From the NCBI RefSeq assembly GCF_002863585.1, contig NZ_PGUY01000039.1, forward strand, positions 1 through 46,310: a stretch of DNA of 46,310 bases. Direction: 5' to 3'. Of this stretch, positions 1 through 8,303 are shown piece by piece; the stretch's first letter is position 1; each line of letters starts with the position of its first letter. This DNA comes from Peribacillus deserti (lineage in GTDB: Bacteria > Bacillota > Bacilli > Bacillales > DSM-1321). Below the pieces are notes generated by a model. That model was not told the DNA's origin, did not search any database, and saw nothing but the letters and a program-made list of their open reading frames with translations. The translations under genes and the position numbers were made by a program.

Positions 1-105
1 CAAGGCTTGTTAAAATGGAGGCTGGTGCAGCAACCAGAATTAGGATTAATCTACCATGAGTGCCCGCAAGGGAGCGACAGTCGGTGGCACCCGTTCGTAA
101 TATAA

Positions 106-140
106 GGTTAGCCAGATATTTCTGGTTGACCTTTTTATTT
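106..140 (+). terminator. Rho-independent terminator-like hairpin
   Basis: The arms 106-116 and 121-131 pair over 11 bp (two G-U pairs) around a TATT loop and are followed by CTTTTTATTT. The transcript it would end lies in bases 1-105 and upstream of the window. That stretch has no convincing ORF; it is rich in short inverted segments and may be the tail of a non-coding RNA or of a mobile element. Its identity is not recognised. Confidence 0.6.
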
Positions 141-182
141 GGCTATGTTAAAGTTCTTCGTTGATTTTGAATAAATCGCAAT

Positions 183-287
183 CTATTGTGGTAAAGGAGT
201 AAAATGGCGGGTAAGAAACCCTAAGATATATTCTTTATCCCTATCGCTTAAAGAATATATATCAGCTAATATGGTTGCCACAGTCAT
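183..287 (-). other. 34-codon open frame, possible inverted 5' end of the IS1595 transposase gene
   Basis: On the minus strand, an ATG at 287 preceded by an AAGGGGC-like ribosome site opens a 34-residue frame ending TAG at 183. Its helical start with an LSDRDKEYILGFL segment resembles what usually precedes the zinc ribbon in IS1595-type transposases, while the plus-strand transposase frame beside it has lost its own start. An inversion of the 5' end, or a second truncated copy head to head, would explain this. It may also be a chance ORF. The family resemblance is from memory and untested. Confidence 0.3.
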
Positions 288-314
288 TTGAGTTGCCCCT
301 TTTGTCATTAATAA

Positions 315-1247
315 CAATCAGGTTCTCAACAAGGAGCTTTAATAGGTGAATTAAGGGAGCGGAAATTTTCTCACGGCTTTCATTGTCGTCATTGTGGAAG
401 TATGTCAGTTGTTCGCTATGGAAAGCGAAATGGTCGCCAACGTTACAAGTGCAAAGATTGTATTAAATTGAGCTGTAATTTAACAAATTCCCCTATGTAT
501 CGTTCAAAAAAGGCAGACAAATGGATTTCATTTATTGAATGTATGTTGAAGGGGCTATCTCTTCGTAATACAGCCGAAATAGTTGGTATCACTCACGTAA
601 CTGCTTTTTACTGGAGACATAAAGTGTTGTCTGCTCTTGCGAAAGAAAGTGTAGGTACATTTGAAGGAATAGTAGAAGTAGATGAAATCTATTTCTTAGA
701 CAGTTATAAAGGTCGAAAGACTATCGCAACTCGCAAATCAAGAAAACGTGGTGGTTCAGCGTCAAAAAGAGGTATCTCCAATGAACAAGTCTGTGTATTG
801 GTTGCAAGAGACCGAAACAAAACAACCCTTTCGAAGCGTGTCGGTTCAGGCAGAATTCTAACCGAACAAATCGATATAACTCTTACTTCCCATTTACAAA
901 GTGATACGGTACTTATTTCTGATGCTCATTATTCATATAAATCTTATTCGGCTAAAAACAATGTCGAACACATTATCATAAATGGAAGTAAGAAAGAATA
1001 TGTCAAGAAAGGCATCTATCATCTTAACAATATTAATAATTATCACTCCCGATTAAAGAAATGGATAAGTCGATTTAATGGCGTTTCTACGAAGTATTTA
1101 CAGCTCTATTTAGTGTGGTTTCAGTTCCTTGATATTAGGAAAATGGAAAGCGAATTAAGCAAGAAAAAGCTAATGCTTATTTTATCAAGTGTTCTCGGAA
1201 CTTGGGAAACCGCAGATACATTAAGACTTAGAAACACAGCCTTCTAA
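315..1247 (+). pseudogene. IS1595-family transposase, start codon missing
   Basis: This frame encodes a DDE-type transposase of the IS1595/ISXO2 family, which catalyses cut-and-paste movement of its own insertion sequence. A four-cysteine zinc ribbon is formed by CRHC (codons at 384-395) and CKDC about 24 residues later, followed by an HTH-like stretch. The catalytic part has VEVDEIYF, then SDAHYSYKS, then the family's conserved HLNN..YHSRLKKWI..FNG..TKYL region, and runs to a normal C-terminus. The first ATG, at 402, lies inside the zinc ribbon. The frame stays open upstream to a TAA at 312 but contains no usable start. I therefore read it as 5'-truncated or rearranged and probably inactive. 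If translation did start at 402, the product of 281 residues would lack half of the zinc-binding site. Confidence 0.8.
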
Positions 1248-1303
1248 AATTACAGAATATCTAAATAGGAAATCACAAATATGCACCGGTGGATTTAAAT
1301 TAA

Positions 1304-1337
1304 AAATGAACTTGGAAATGTATCTCCAAGCTCATTT
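1304..1337. terminator. Bidirectional terminator between the IS1595 remnant and the GNAT gene
   Basis: The arms AAATGA-A-CTTGGA and TCCAAG-C-TCATTT pair over 12 bp with one mismatch. An A-rich stretch lies on the left and a T-rich stretch on the right, so it can end transcripts from both converging genes. Confidence 0.65.
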
Positions 1338-1386
1338 ATTTTAATGTCCATTTTTTCTAAATATCCCATTATTTTAATAGTTAATC

Positions 1387-1920
1387 TTATTTACTATTTT
1401 TAAGAATTGAGTAGACATATGTATCGTGTGCTTTACCACTTTGATGCATATAATCCCTCAGAATACCTTCTTTTTGAAACCCTACTTTAGTTAGCAAATT
1501 ATTAGATGCTTCGTTATCTATAAAAACGACAGCCCCTAAGCGAGTAAGACCTAATTCATCAAAGCCATATTGAAGGACTTTCGAAACTGCTTCCGAGGTA
1601 TATCCCTTTCTCCATTGTTCCGGATGAATTTCATAACCTATTTCCGCCCGTTTATGTTTAGGTGACCAGGCATTAAAGCCAATTGTTCCAATTATTCCTT
1701 GAGTTCCTTTTATTTCAATTCCCCACCGTATGCCCCTTTTTTCTGTATAACTTTTTGCAAAAAAATCAACGAATGTTTCCGCTTGTTTTATATCCTCTAA
1801 TGTCTCTTGCCCGTAATAACGTGTCACATTCTCATTAGAAAAACAAGCAAATATGTCTTTTGCATCATCTATTGTTATTTCTCTTAATAGTAATCTTTCT
1901 GTTTCTAATATAGGAAACAT
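1387..1920 (-). CDS. GNAT family N-acetyltransferase (RimJ/RimL-like)
   Basis: At 177 residues this has the length and layout of RimJ/RimL-type acetyltransferases, which move an acetyl group from acetyl-CoA to a protein N-terminus or a small amine. It opens with the typical LETERLLLREITIDDA, has the IGYEIHPEQWRKGYTSEA core where the Q/R-x-x-G-x-G/A acetyl-CoA motif sits (here QWRKGYTSEA), and ends with the N-N-L-L..VGFQKEGILRDY signature. A GGGAGAG ribosome site precedes the ATG. It is monocistronic and convergent with the IS1595 remnant. The substrate cannot be read from sequence; relatives act on ribosomal proteins or give drug tolerance. Confidence 0.85.
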   Translation of the reverse strand: MFPILETERLLLREITIDDAKDIFACFSNENVTRYYGQETLEDIKQAETFVDFFAKSYTEKRGIRWGIEIKGTQGIIGTIGFNAWSPKHKRAEIGYEIHPEQWRKGYTSEAVSKVLQYGFDELGLTRLGAVVFIDNEASNNLLTKVGFQKEGILRDYMHQSGKAHDTYVYSILKNSK

Positions 1921-2104
1921 CTTTTTCTCTCCCTTTTGTTTATCTGTTTAAATTTCCGTTTGAACTGTAATTATCCCATTAAAAACCGTTATTTTTATTA
2001 GGAATTTTCACAATCTCATATTAATTTTAACATAAATATCCAATCATAATTTTTTTATTGTCTATTTAAAATCAAATCAACCTTTCCCTTTAACATAGCC
2101 TTTT

Positions 2105-2306
2105 ATTTAGGGTCTTAATATTACGGTAGTCGGGGTAGAACGTCGCACCCGTGGGTTAAATCCCGTCAGCTAAACTGTTCACCCCCTACTTGTATAAACA
2201 TGTTTCAGGCTGGTTGGGACAACGATCCCGTTTAACAAGCGAACCTATGACATTACAAGAAGCCTTAGGGGATACCGACAAAAAGAGTTTCTAGGAGGAG
2301 AAAAGC
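2105..2306 (+). ncRNA. Candidate bridge-RNA leader of the IS110 element
   Basis: About 200 bases without an ORF lie directly in front of the IS110 recombinase. They contain several short hairpin-forming pairs, for example GGG/CCC around 2152-2163 and GGGA/TCCC around 2217-2230. In studied IS110-group elements (IS621) the long left-end non-coding region encodes a structured RNA with two loops, one matching target DNA and one matching donor DNA, that guides the recombinase. Position and structure fit this; loop assignment was not possible here, and the limits are approximate. Confidence 0.5.
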
Positions 2307-3545
2307 ATGAATCCAGTAGTAGGCCTGGATGTATCAAAGGGAGAAAGTCAGGTCCAGGCATTTTTAGATAAGGGGAAACCTTATCGTAGAGGCTTTAGTA
2401 TTACTCATAACCTCAAAGGATTAGGGAACTTACTAGAATTCCTTATAGAGGTTGAAAAAACAGCACTCGGTCAACAACCTTCGGTCGTTTTAGAGGCAAC
2501 TGGACATTATCATACTCCAGTCATTCAATTTTTGGAGGAACACAAGTATGTTTATATAATTGTTAATCCTCTCATCTCACATAGAGCCAAGAGTTCAAGT
2601 TTACGGAAGGTAAAGACAGATGCAGCTGATGCTTATCACCTTTGTGAACTGTTTTATAAAGAGGAGCTGGGGCCTCATAAAAAACGTGGTATACAGCTCT
2701 TAAACCTGAGGAATTTAACTAGACAACAAGAGAGTATTGCGGAAGTTACAGCCAAAACCAAGATTCAACTTCATACCTTATTGGATCAAGTATTCCCTGA
2801 GTACAGAGGGGTATTTGGGAGTTTATATTCAAAGGTATCATTACTCACCCTGCTTGAATTCCCGACATCCGAGGAAGTTCTAAGGGCTAGTGAAAGTGAA
2901 ATTACCGAGAAGATTTCTTCTTTATGTAATAGCCGATCAAGGCTTTGGGCAAAAGAAAAGGCACAGAAACTAAGAGAGGCAGCCCTTCTAAACCCTTTCC
3001 AAAGGAATCTGTACCAGAGCCATATCTTTAACCTTGAGATACTGGTTAAAATTGTTCTTCAATACCAAGAGCATCTATCAAAGTTATCAGTAGAAATAGA
3101 TGCCCTCGCAAAAGAAATTGAAGAATATAAGCTACTCCAATCCATCCCTGGAATCGGAGAAAAAACCGCGGCAACGATTATCTCTGAAATTGGTGAAATA
3201 GATCGGTTTAATAATGCCAAAAAGCTCGTTGCATTCGCAGGCGTCGATCCCAGTGTCTACTCTTCTGGTAAATTTACTGCATTGGTTAACAGGATTACCA
3301 AACGAGGTTCCAGCAGACTCCGTCACGCCTTATACATGGCCGTTCAAAGTGGCATTAGGGACGCTCGCAAAAAGAAGATGACTGATGAAATCATTCCACG
3401 CAATAAAAGACTGAGAGAGTTTTATGACAAGAAACGCGAAGAAGGAAAAACCTTCAGAGTAGCTGTTATAGCCTGTGTAAATAAACTTTTGCATTGGATT
3501 TATGCCTTACTAAAAAGCAGAACCACTTTCCAAGATATTGTTTAA
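2307..3545 (+). CDS. IS110 family transposase (DEDD RuvC-like recombinase)
   Basis: This 412-residue protein is the recombinase of an IS110-type element. The N-terminal RuvC-like domain shows GLDVSK (first Asp, residue 8), VVLEATGHYH (Glu) and KVKTDAADAYHL (paired Asp), completing the DEDD set. A coiled-coil middle follows. The C-terminal Tnp_20 domain begins at SIPGIGEKTAATIISEIG and carries the FAGVDPSVYSSGKF and ITKRGSSRLRHAL blocks, where the nucleophilic serine lies. An AGGAGG site is eight bases before the ATG. The frame is full length with no stops, so the element may be active. It depends on an RNA guide, for which the upstream leader is the candidate. Confidence 0.92.
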   Translation: MNPVVGLDVSKGESQVQAFLDKGKPYRRGFSITHNLKGLGNLLEFLIEVEKTALGQQPSVVLEATGHYHTPVIQFLEEHKYVYIIVNPLISHRAKSSSLRKVKTDAADAYHLCELFYKEELGPHKKRGIQLLNLRNLTRQQESIAEVTAKTKIQLHTLLDQVFPEYRGVFGSLYSKVSLLTLLEFPTSEEVLRASESEITEKISSLCNSRSRLWAKEKAQKLREAALLNPFQRNLYQSHIFNLEILVKIVLQYQEHLSKLSVEIDALAKEIEEYKLLQSIPGIGEKTAATIISEIGEIDRFNNAKKLVAFAGVDPSVYSSGKFTALVNRITKRGSSRLRHALYMAVQSGIRDARKKKMTDEIIPRNKRLREFYDKKREEGKTFRVAVIACVNKLLHWIYALLKSRTTFQDIV

Positions 3546-3571
3546 AAACAATATCTAACTAAATACAACAA

Positions 3572-3610
3572 AACCTTCCAATTCGGCAAAACGGAAGGTT
3601 ATTTGGCATG
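3572..3610 (+). terminator. Hairpin after the IS110 recombinase
   Basis: AACCTTCC (3572-3579) and GGAAGGTT (3593-3600) form an 8-bp stem followed by a short T-rich run. A second hairpin, GGCATGCT/AGCATACC, spans 3605-3628. They may be a terminator, the IS right end, or both. Confidence 0.55.
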
Positions 3611-3732
3611 CTTATTTTTAGCATACCACAGAATAAAAATCTATTTAAATGAAAAATGTTGACAAACTATTAGCTGGTTTAGCTTAAGTACAATGTGATA
3701 ATCTTAATTTTAATTGAAAATACCTGTATCCA

Positions 3733-4611
3733 TTAATTTTTTTTATAATCTTTCACTATTGTTTGAATAGTTATTTTTGCTTCTTTTGCTTTCAATTTAT
3801 CAGTATCTTTTTTAGCATTATATGTTATCAATGCTTTCCATAGAGCCCATCCACGTGCTCTATTCCAGGTTGCTTCGTCCAAATTCAGTTCATTCTTCAA
3901 CACTTTTCTGCTGGCATCATCAAAGAAAGTCCAGGCTATTGCTGCATCACAAGAAGGGTCCCCTACTCCTAAAATACCAAAATCAATAACTGCACAGAGC
4001 TGTCCATCTTTAACCAACACATTCCCTGGTGCTATATCACCGTGTACCCATAAGGGCTTTGATTCCCATACAGAATCTAAAGCTAACCCCCATATTTCAC
4101 TCAACAAACCTTCATCAAAATCCTCTTTGTTGTTCTTTATAGCATTTCTAGATTCCTCATTATAAATAGATAGTGATCCACCTCTATAAAAATTATGCTT
4201 ACCAGCTGATGGGCCTATGCTGGCATCAATAGCTTGTAACTCTTTTAGAAATGACCCCAAGTCTTTTGCTATGTGATTAAGGTTTTCAATATTGTTATGT
4301 GAAAGGGGTTCTCCCTGAAGCCATTTATAGATGGACCAGGACCAGGGATAATTTTCATTCGGATTTCCTTTTGCTATTGGAATGGGAATTGGTAATGAAA
4401 GTTTTTCAGCTAATATCGGAAGCCACATTTGTTCTTTTTCTACTTGTGGAGCATAGCCTGCTGAACTAGGTAATCTTACACTCATATGTTCACCGAGATG
4501 AAATGTTCTATTATCATTCCCGCCATTTTTTACAGGTGTGATATTTAAATTAGACCATTCTGGAAATTGTTCGTTTATTAGACTTGATACTAATTCTATA
4601 TTTATAATCAA
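3733..4611 (-). CDS. Aminoglycoside phosphotransferase family protein
   Basis: This 292-residue kinase-fold protein would move the gamma phosphate of a nucleotide to a hydroxyl of an aminoglycoside or a similar small molecule. It has an N-terminal lobe with DNRTFHLGEHMSVRLPS, the Brenner motif HGDIAPGN (His190, Asp192, Asn197) and the metal-binding DFG (Asp210), followed by GVGDPSCDAAIAW. The start is a TTG; it is chosen because a GGGTGGG ribosome site lies about 10 bases upstream and the frame begins with the expected short lead to the APH fold. It is monocistronic and surrounded by mobile DNA. Many proteins of this family do not confer resistance, so the drug target is open. Confidence 0.85.
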   Translation of the reverse strand: MIINIELVSSLINEQFPEWSNLNITPVKNGGNDNRTFHLGEHMSVRLPSSAGYAPQVEKEQMWLPILAEKLSLPIPIPIAKGNPNENYPWSWSIYKWLQGEPLSHNNIENLNHIAKDLGSFLKELQAIDASIGPSAGKHNFYRGGSLSIYNEESRNAIKNNKEDFDEGLLSEIWGLALDSVWESKPLWVHGDIAPGNVLVKDGQLCAVIDFGILGVGDPSCDAAIAWTFFDDASRKVLKNELNLDEATWNRARGWALWKALITYNAKKDTDKLKAKEAKITIQTIVKDYKKN

Positions 4612-4701
4612 TATTTAACTCACCCACCCTTTTCTATTTATAATAGCTTTTTTCTTCCTCAACACTCTTAAATCCTTCTTCTACGAAACTGCCCGTAAGA
4701 T

Positions 4702-4731
4702 GAAAAACAAAAAAAGACTGCCTTAGCAGCC
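4702..4731 (-). terminator. Minus-strand terminator
   Basis: GGCTGC-TAAG-GCAGTC on the minus strand forms a 6-bp stem followed by TTTTTTTGTTTTTC. It lies beyond the terminator of the 4833-5057 remnant, so it is a second stop or the leftover terminator of a lost gene. Confidence 0.6.
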
Positions 4732-4784
4732 CTCCTTCTTTAACTAACGCGCACCCGTTTAATATATTCTATCAAGTATAAAGA

Positions 4785-4809
4785 AAAGGAGCCCTTACAA
4801 GGCTCCTTT
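4785..4809 (-). terminator. Terminator after the 4833-5057 gene remnant
   Basis: AAAGGAGCC and GGCTCCTTT pair perfectly over 9 bp with a 7-base loop; on the minus strand the stem is followed by TTCTTTAT. Confidence 0.75.
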
Positions 4810-4832
4810 GATTTAACAGTAATTCCGTTTAT

Positions 4833-5057
4833 TTATCTCTTATTCAATCCAACAAGTTCAGTCAATACCTTCCCATTGTTATACGTCTTCACTAGCCCCA
4901 CACCTTTAGCATAGAAATTCGTATATCCATCCTGATCCTTTACCTCTATACACTTAAACGTTCCTGCCGTTGTTTTAACGGTTTTATTTTTAGATGATAC
5001 CCATAATACAAGAAAAGCAGCCTCAAAACTTTCAAAAAAACACTCTCTGGAAATCAT
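4833..5057 (-). pseudogene. C-terminal remnant of a secreted or lipoprotein-type hypothetical protein
   Basis: The last 52 residues (from KNKTVKTTAGTFKC, ending TELVGLNKR) have the look of a C-terminal beta-rich domain found in Bacillus lipoproteins, with a TAGTFKxxxxV..DGY.xFYAKGVGLVKT pattern. The preceding 22 residues do not fit, and no ribosome site stands before the ATG at 5057. A proper terminator is still in place downstream. I read it as the 3' end of a once longer gene whose 5' part was lost. The function is not known. Confidence 0.5.
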
Positions 5058-5264
5058 TAAAAACGTTCGTTATGGGTCAAAACTGCCCTTTGAATAAGGA
5101 AATTGCCCTTTTCATTTCCAGCAAATGTATTAGTGTATAATACATACCTTCTGCTGTCGAGACCCCTTATTCTTTACTTGTTTCTTTATCAAAGATTATA
5201 ATAAATTTGGAAATTTAAAAATTTAACTATTTTACACCTTAATTAAGCAGAGAGGATGGTTAAT

Positions 5265-6245
5265 ATGAAGAAAAGAACGCTTGGAAAATCTGATTTAGAG
5301 GTTTCATCTCTTGGTTTAGGCTGTATGGGCATGTCTGATTTTTACAGTGGACGAAATGATGATCAATCAGTAAAAACCATTCATCGTGCCATCGAACTGG
5401 GCATCAATTTCCTTGATACAGCGGATATGTACGGCGTTGGCCAAAATGAAAAATTAGTTGGTCAAGCTATTAAAGATCGACGTGATCAAGTTATTGTTGC
5501 AACAAAGTTTGGAAATGTAAGAGGGGAAGATGGATCATTTTTAGGAGTTAATGGCCATCCAGACTATGTAAAACAAGCTTGTGATGCAAGTTTATCTCGC
5601 TTAGGTGTAGATTATATTGATCTTTATTATCAACATAGAGTAGATCCTAATGTTCCAATTGAAGAAACAATTGGTGCGATGTCTGAATTAGTTCAAGAGG
5701 GAAAAGTACGCTACCTGGGCATGTCTGAGGCAGCTCCTCAAACGATCCGCCGTGCTCATACGGTACATGAAATAACAGCCATTCAGACGGAATATTCACT
5801 ATGGAGTCGAGATGTCGAAGACAAAATTTTACCTGTAATCCGTGAGCTTGGAATTGGATTTGTAGCCTACAGTCCTTTAGGAAGAGGCTTTTTAACAGGG
5901 CAAATTCAAACATTTGAAGACTTGGCAGAAGATGATTATCGCCGCTTTTCTCCTCGCTTTCAAGGAGAAAACTTTACAAAAAATTTAAACCTTGTGAATC
6001 AAATTAAAGAATTAGCAAGAGAAAAAGACTGTCAGCCTTCACAACTAGCACTTGCTTGGATTCTTTCTCAAGGTGATGATATTATCCCGATTCCAGGAAC
6101 AAAACGAGTTCAATATCTAGAAGAAAATATTGGAGCCCTTAAAATTCAATTATCCAAAGAAGACATTCGCCGCATTAATGAAGTAGCTCCAAAAGGTGTG
6201 GCAGCAGGAGAACGTTATCCGGATATGAGCAACGTTAATTTGTAA
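5265..6245 (+). CDS. Aldo/keto reductase
   Basis: This 326-residue NADPH-dependent oxidoreductase of the AKR superfamily (close to the AKR13/YhdN-like branch) reduces aldehydes or ketones; its natural substrate is unknown. The TIM-barrel catalytic tetrad is visible: Asp in [11 protein letters not shown], the Tyr of the same motif, Lys in VIVATKFGN and His in DLYYQHRVD. The cofactor-binding end has [14 protein letters not shown]. An ATG lies at 5256, but the GAGAGG ribosome site abuts it. The ATG at 5265 has correct spacing (about 9 bases) and gives the usual [13 protein letters not shown] start, so I chose it. It is monocistronic with its own terminator. Confidence 0.92.
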   Translation: MKKRTLGKSDLEVSSLGLGCMGMSDFYSGRNDDQSVKTIHRAIELGINFLDTADMYGVGQNEKLVGQAIKDRRDQVIVATKFGNVRGEDGSFLGVNGHPDYVKQACDASLSRLGVDYIDLYYQHRVDPNVPIEETIGAMSELVQEGKVRYLGMSEAAPQTIRRAHTVHEITAIQTEYSLWSRDVEDKILPVIRELGIGFVAYSPLGRGFLTGQIQTFEDLAEDDYRRFSPRFQGENFTKNLNLVNQIKELAREKDCQPSQLALAWILSQGDDIIPIPGTKRVQYLEENIGALKIQLSKEDIRRINEVAPKGVAAGERYPDMSNVNL

Positions 6246-6277
6246 TGAGGTTTTTCATTTAAAATAATCCAATAATT

Positions 6278-6320
6278 AAAATAACCTTAGGGTGATCCTT
6301 CTATCCTAAGGTTATTTTTA
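6278..6320 (+). terminator. Terminator after the aldo/keto reductase
   Basis: AAATAACCTTAGG (from 6278) pairs with CCTAAGGTTATTT (6305-6317), followed by TTA. It can also serve the convergent minus-strand gene. Confidence 0.85.
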
Positions 6321-6364
6321 TGTCTATAAAGACACTTTCCGTTATCCATAGGGAAAATGAATGT

Positions 6365-7258
6365 TTATGTATTTTGTTTAAAAATTTGCTTTGTTTCACG
6401 GGGTAAATTCCGAACACGATGAAGATATTCCGTCATATTTACATCATCCACGACTGGATAAATAAAAGTAAAGTATTCGGATACATCTTTAGATAGGTTC
6501 CGAAACAAGTCACAAGTAGCCAATATAGCAACCCAAAAATTATCATAATTACTATCAGAGTATGTCCTTTTATACATTTCCCAATAGGATTCCGGAAGGT
6601 ATTTTTTAAAATACTTTCCCATCTTTCCAGTTGAAACTTCGAAGTTGTTATGGAGACCAATCCACCATGAAACCATATCATCCAGGGAAGCCCTGGTCGT
6701 ATATTCAAACATCAATTTTGCATACGGCAACTCATCCCGCCAAATTCCTTTTACAACATTTTGCAAGCACCACCAAAATTCGTTAGTACAACTATTAAAC
6801 ATTGCTTCAGTTGGTCTTTTTACATGATAGTCACTATCCGTTGGATTGTCGATAAGCGGTAGAATTTTGTCTTTGTCTAATAACGGTAGAGTAAGTTTAT
6901 CATTTTCATATCCTTCGTGCATAGCTTCTATTGTTTGGAGTTGAAGGTCGATCCGATTCCCATCTTTGAATAGCATTAAATAAGTGTATGAACGTTCGAA
7001 ATCGCGTTCCATGCCTATGAGTTGATCCATTTTATCAGGCTCTTGCTTCATAATCAACTCGCCAAACAGACTAATCCAATTTTCATCAATTATAAATGAG
7101 GCTGTTTCCGTCACAACAAAAACAATATCGTAGTCCTGAAAAATATCTTTTGGTACATTGGGATTGGTTCTAGAACCATTCATATAAGCTGCTCGGATTC
7201 GGTCATCGTTCTTAGCTACTCCTACTATCAAATCAAACATTTCCTGATTGCTTCGCAT
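6365..7258 (-). CDS. aadK: Aminoglycoside 6-adenylyltransferase, ANT(6)/AadK-like
   Basis: This 297-residue nucleotidyltransferase belongs to the ANT(6) family, whose members transfer AMP from ATP to the 6-hydroxyl of streptomycin and inactivate it. The N-terminal nucleotidyltransferase fold shows NGSRTNPN (GSR at 28-30) and the metal-binding pair in QDYDIVFVV (Asp42, Asp44), then the third acidic position in NRIDLQLQTIE. The C-terminal helical domain includes FNSCTNEFWWCLQNVVKGIWRDELPYAKLMFE, shortened here as FWWCLQNV..IWRDELPYAK, diagnostic for the family. Length is close to chromosomal AadK of B. subtilis. A GGGGGTG ribosome site precedes the ATG. Whether it protects the cell is not shown by sequence. 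Confidence 0.92.
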   Translation of the reverse strand: MRSNQEMFDLIVGVAKNDDRIRAAYMNGSRTNPNVPKDIFQDYDIVFVVTETASFIIDENWISLFGELIMKQEPDKMDQLIGMERDFERSYTYLMLFKDGNRIDLQLQTIEAMHEGYENDKLTLPLLDKDKILPLIDNPTDSDYHVKRPTEAMFNSCTNEFWWCLQNVVKGIWRDELPYAKLMFEYTTRASLDDMVSWWIGLHNNFEVSTGKMGKYFKKYLPESYWEMYKRTYSDSNYDNFWVAILATCDLFRNLSKDVSEYFTFIYPVVDDVNMTEYLHRVRNLPRETKQIFKQNT

Positions 7259-7411
7259 AAGAATTCACCCCCGCAAATATATGGAACCGTTTAATTTCAA
7301 AAACAAAACTTAAAATCTATTATTATAAATTTACTATATGATCTAAAATTGTTCAAAAAGTAATAGCCTACGCGAATAGTATGTGGCTCTTACTTTTATG
7401 CATTAATTAAG

Positions 7412-7579
7412 TTAAAGAGCCTCAGAAACTAACTCACCCGTTAGTGAATCGCATATAATTCTCGTACTATTCATCTTTTGAATACTATTAAAAAGCCCAT
7501 CAATAACTTTGATTGTTACCAATGCAACAGTTATAAACTATATAATAGCAAGAACACCTATTGTACCTTGTATTAACAT
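7412..7579 (-). pseudogene. Small membrane-protein-like frame with an in-frame stop
   Basis: Reading from an ATG at 7579 with AGGAA before it, a 55-codon frame runs to TAA at 7412 with one amber stop at codon 13. The reading begins with a hydrophobic stretch (IGVLAII, then FITVALVTIKVIDG) and ends in a polar tail containing RIICDSLTGELVSEAL. The composition looks like a small single-pass membrane protein that has decayed. No family is recognised. The remaining bases from 7259 to 7766 show nothing I can assign. Confidence 0.25.
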
Positions 7580-7766
7580 TTCCTGTTGTATTTCCATTAG
7601 TTGTAATCAACTACGACATCAAGAAAAAATAAGCCATCCAACCTTCCTTAATGTGGGTACCAATCACTGTTCAACTAACGCATCCAATAGTTTAATGTGT
7701 TTTTTCACAAACTTTCTGCTGATATAAAAAGGGTAATTACATTTTACTTTTTTAAATAAAGCAATT

Positions 7767-7885
7767 TTATTTAAATCCCAGAACCATCCACTCTCCTACT
7801 TCTTGAAAACCAATTTTATTGTAAATCAAACCAGCAGTAGGATTATTATAAAATAGATAAACTATTTTCCCTTCACTTTTTGTTG
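7767..7885 (-). pseudogene. C-terminal fragment of a GNAT acetyltransferase
   Basis: The last 38 codons read KIVYLFYNNPTAGLIYNKIG followed by FQEVGEWMVLGFK and stop, the typical C-terminal N-x-x-A-x-x-x-Y-x-K-x-G-F end of GNAT enzymes. The rest of the gene is missing: the frame runs directly into the truncated group II intron reverse transcriptase. A deletion has joined the two. Confidence 0.7.
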
Positions 7886-8303
7886 GACAATTCGGTCCTC
7901 AATGGTTGGAATTCCGAGGGACGTTTCTTCCCATTTTTCTTTGGAATATAGACTCTTTTGACTGGTTGGGGCTGATAGGTCTTCGCTCTTAATTTACTAA
8001 GAAGATTCATAATGTTATCTTCAAGGTTTGCTACATAATTTCTATGGTTTCCCCATCAATTCCACCTGCACCTTTGTTTTCCTTTACCTTAAGGAAACTC
8101 TCAGTAAGTTTACGATCAAACAGGATCTGTCCGTAAACACTGTGCATTTTGTATTTCCACTCTTGATTCATTGCGTATTCCACGCCTTTCCTTGATGTAC
8201 ATTCAAACGGTTTTACCTCGGTAACTTGATTGTTGGCATTACATCTCGTCCATAGCATAGAGCCATAGGTCGCTCCCTTCCGTTCACTTAGTGTTATGGT
8301 CAC
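7880..8303 (-). pseudogene. Group II intron reverse transcriptase/maturase, truncated and frameshifted
   Basis: Only the N-terminal quarter of a maturase-reverse transcriptase (LtrA type, normally over 400 residues) remains. Visible are the RT-0/RT-1 region (YKMHSVYGQILFDRKLTESF, then [16 protein letters not shown]) and, in another frame, [20 protein letters not shown] plus [11 protein letters not shown] third frame gives [13 protein letters not shown]. Two frameshifts (near 8030-8035 and near 7917-7922) separate the blocks, and everything after IVQQ is lost. The YxDD active site is absent, so the protein cannot act. Confidence 0.85.

Larger units (their letters stand above)
2105..3630 (+). 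mobile_element. IS110-type insertion sequence (limits approximate)
   Basis: The element comprises the non-coding left region, the recombinase ORF, and a short right end with two hairpins (3572-3600 and 3605-3628). IS110 elements lack long terminal inverted repeats and leave little trace at their ends, so the true boundaries cannot be fixed without an empty site. Confidence 0.5.

Noticed and set aside
7509-7727. A 72-codon plus-strand ORF.
   Set aside because: No ribosome site, odd composition (Cys/Ile/Ser rich), and partly antisense to the decayed frame at 7412-7579.
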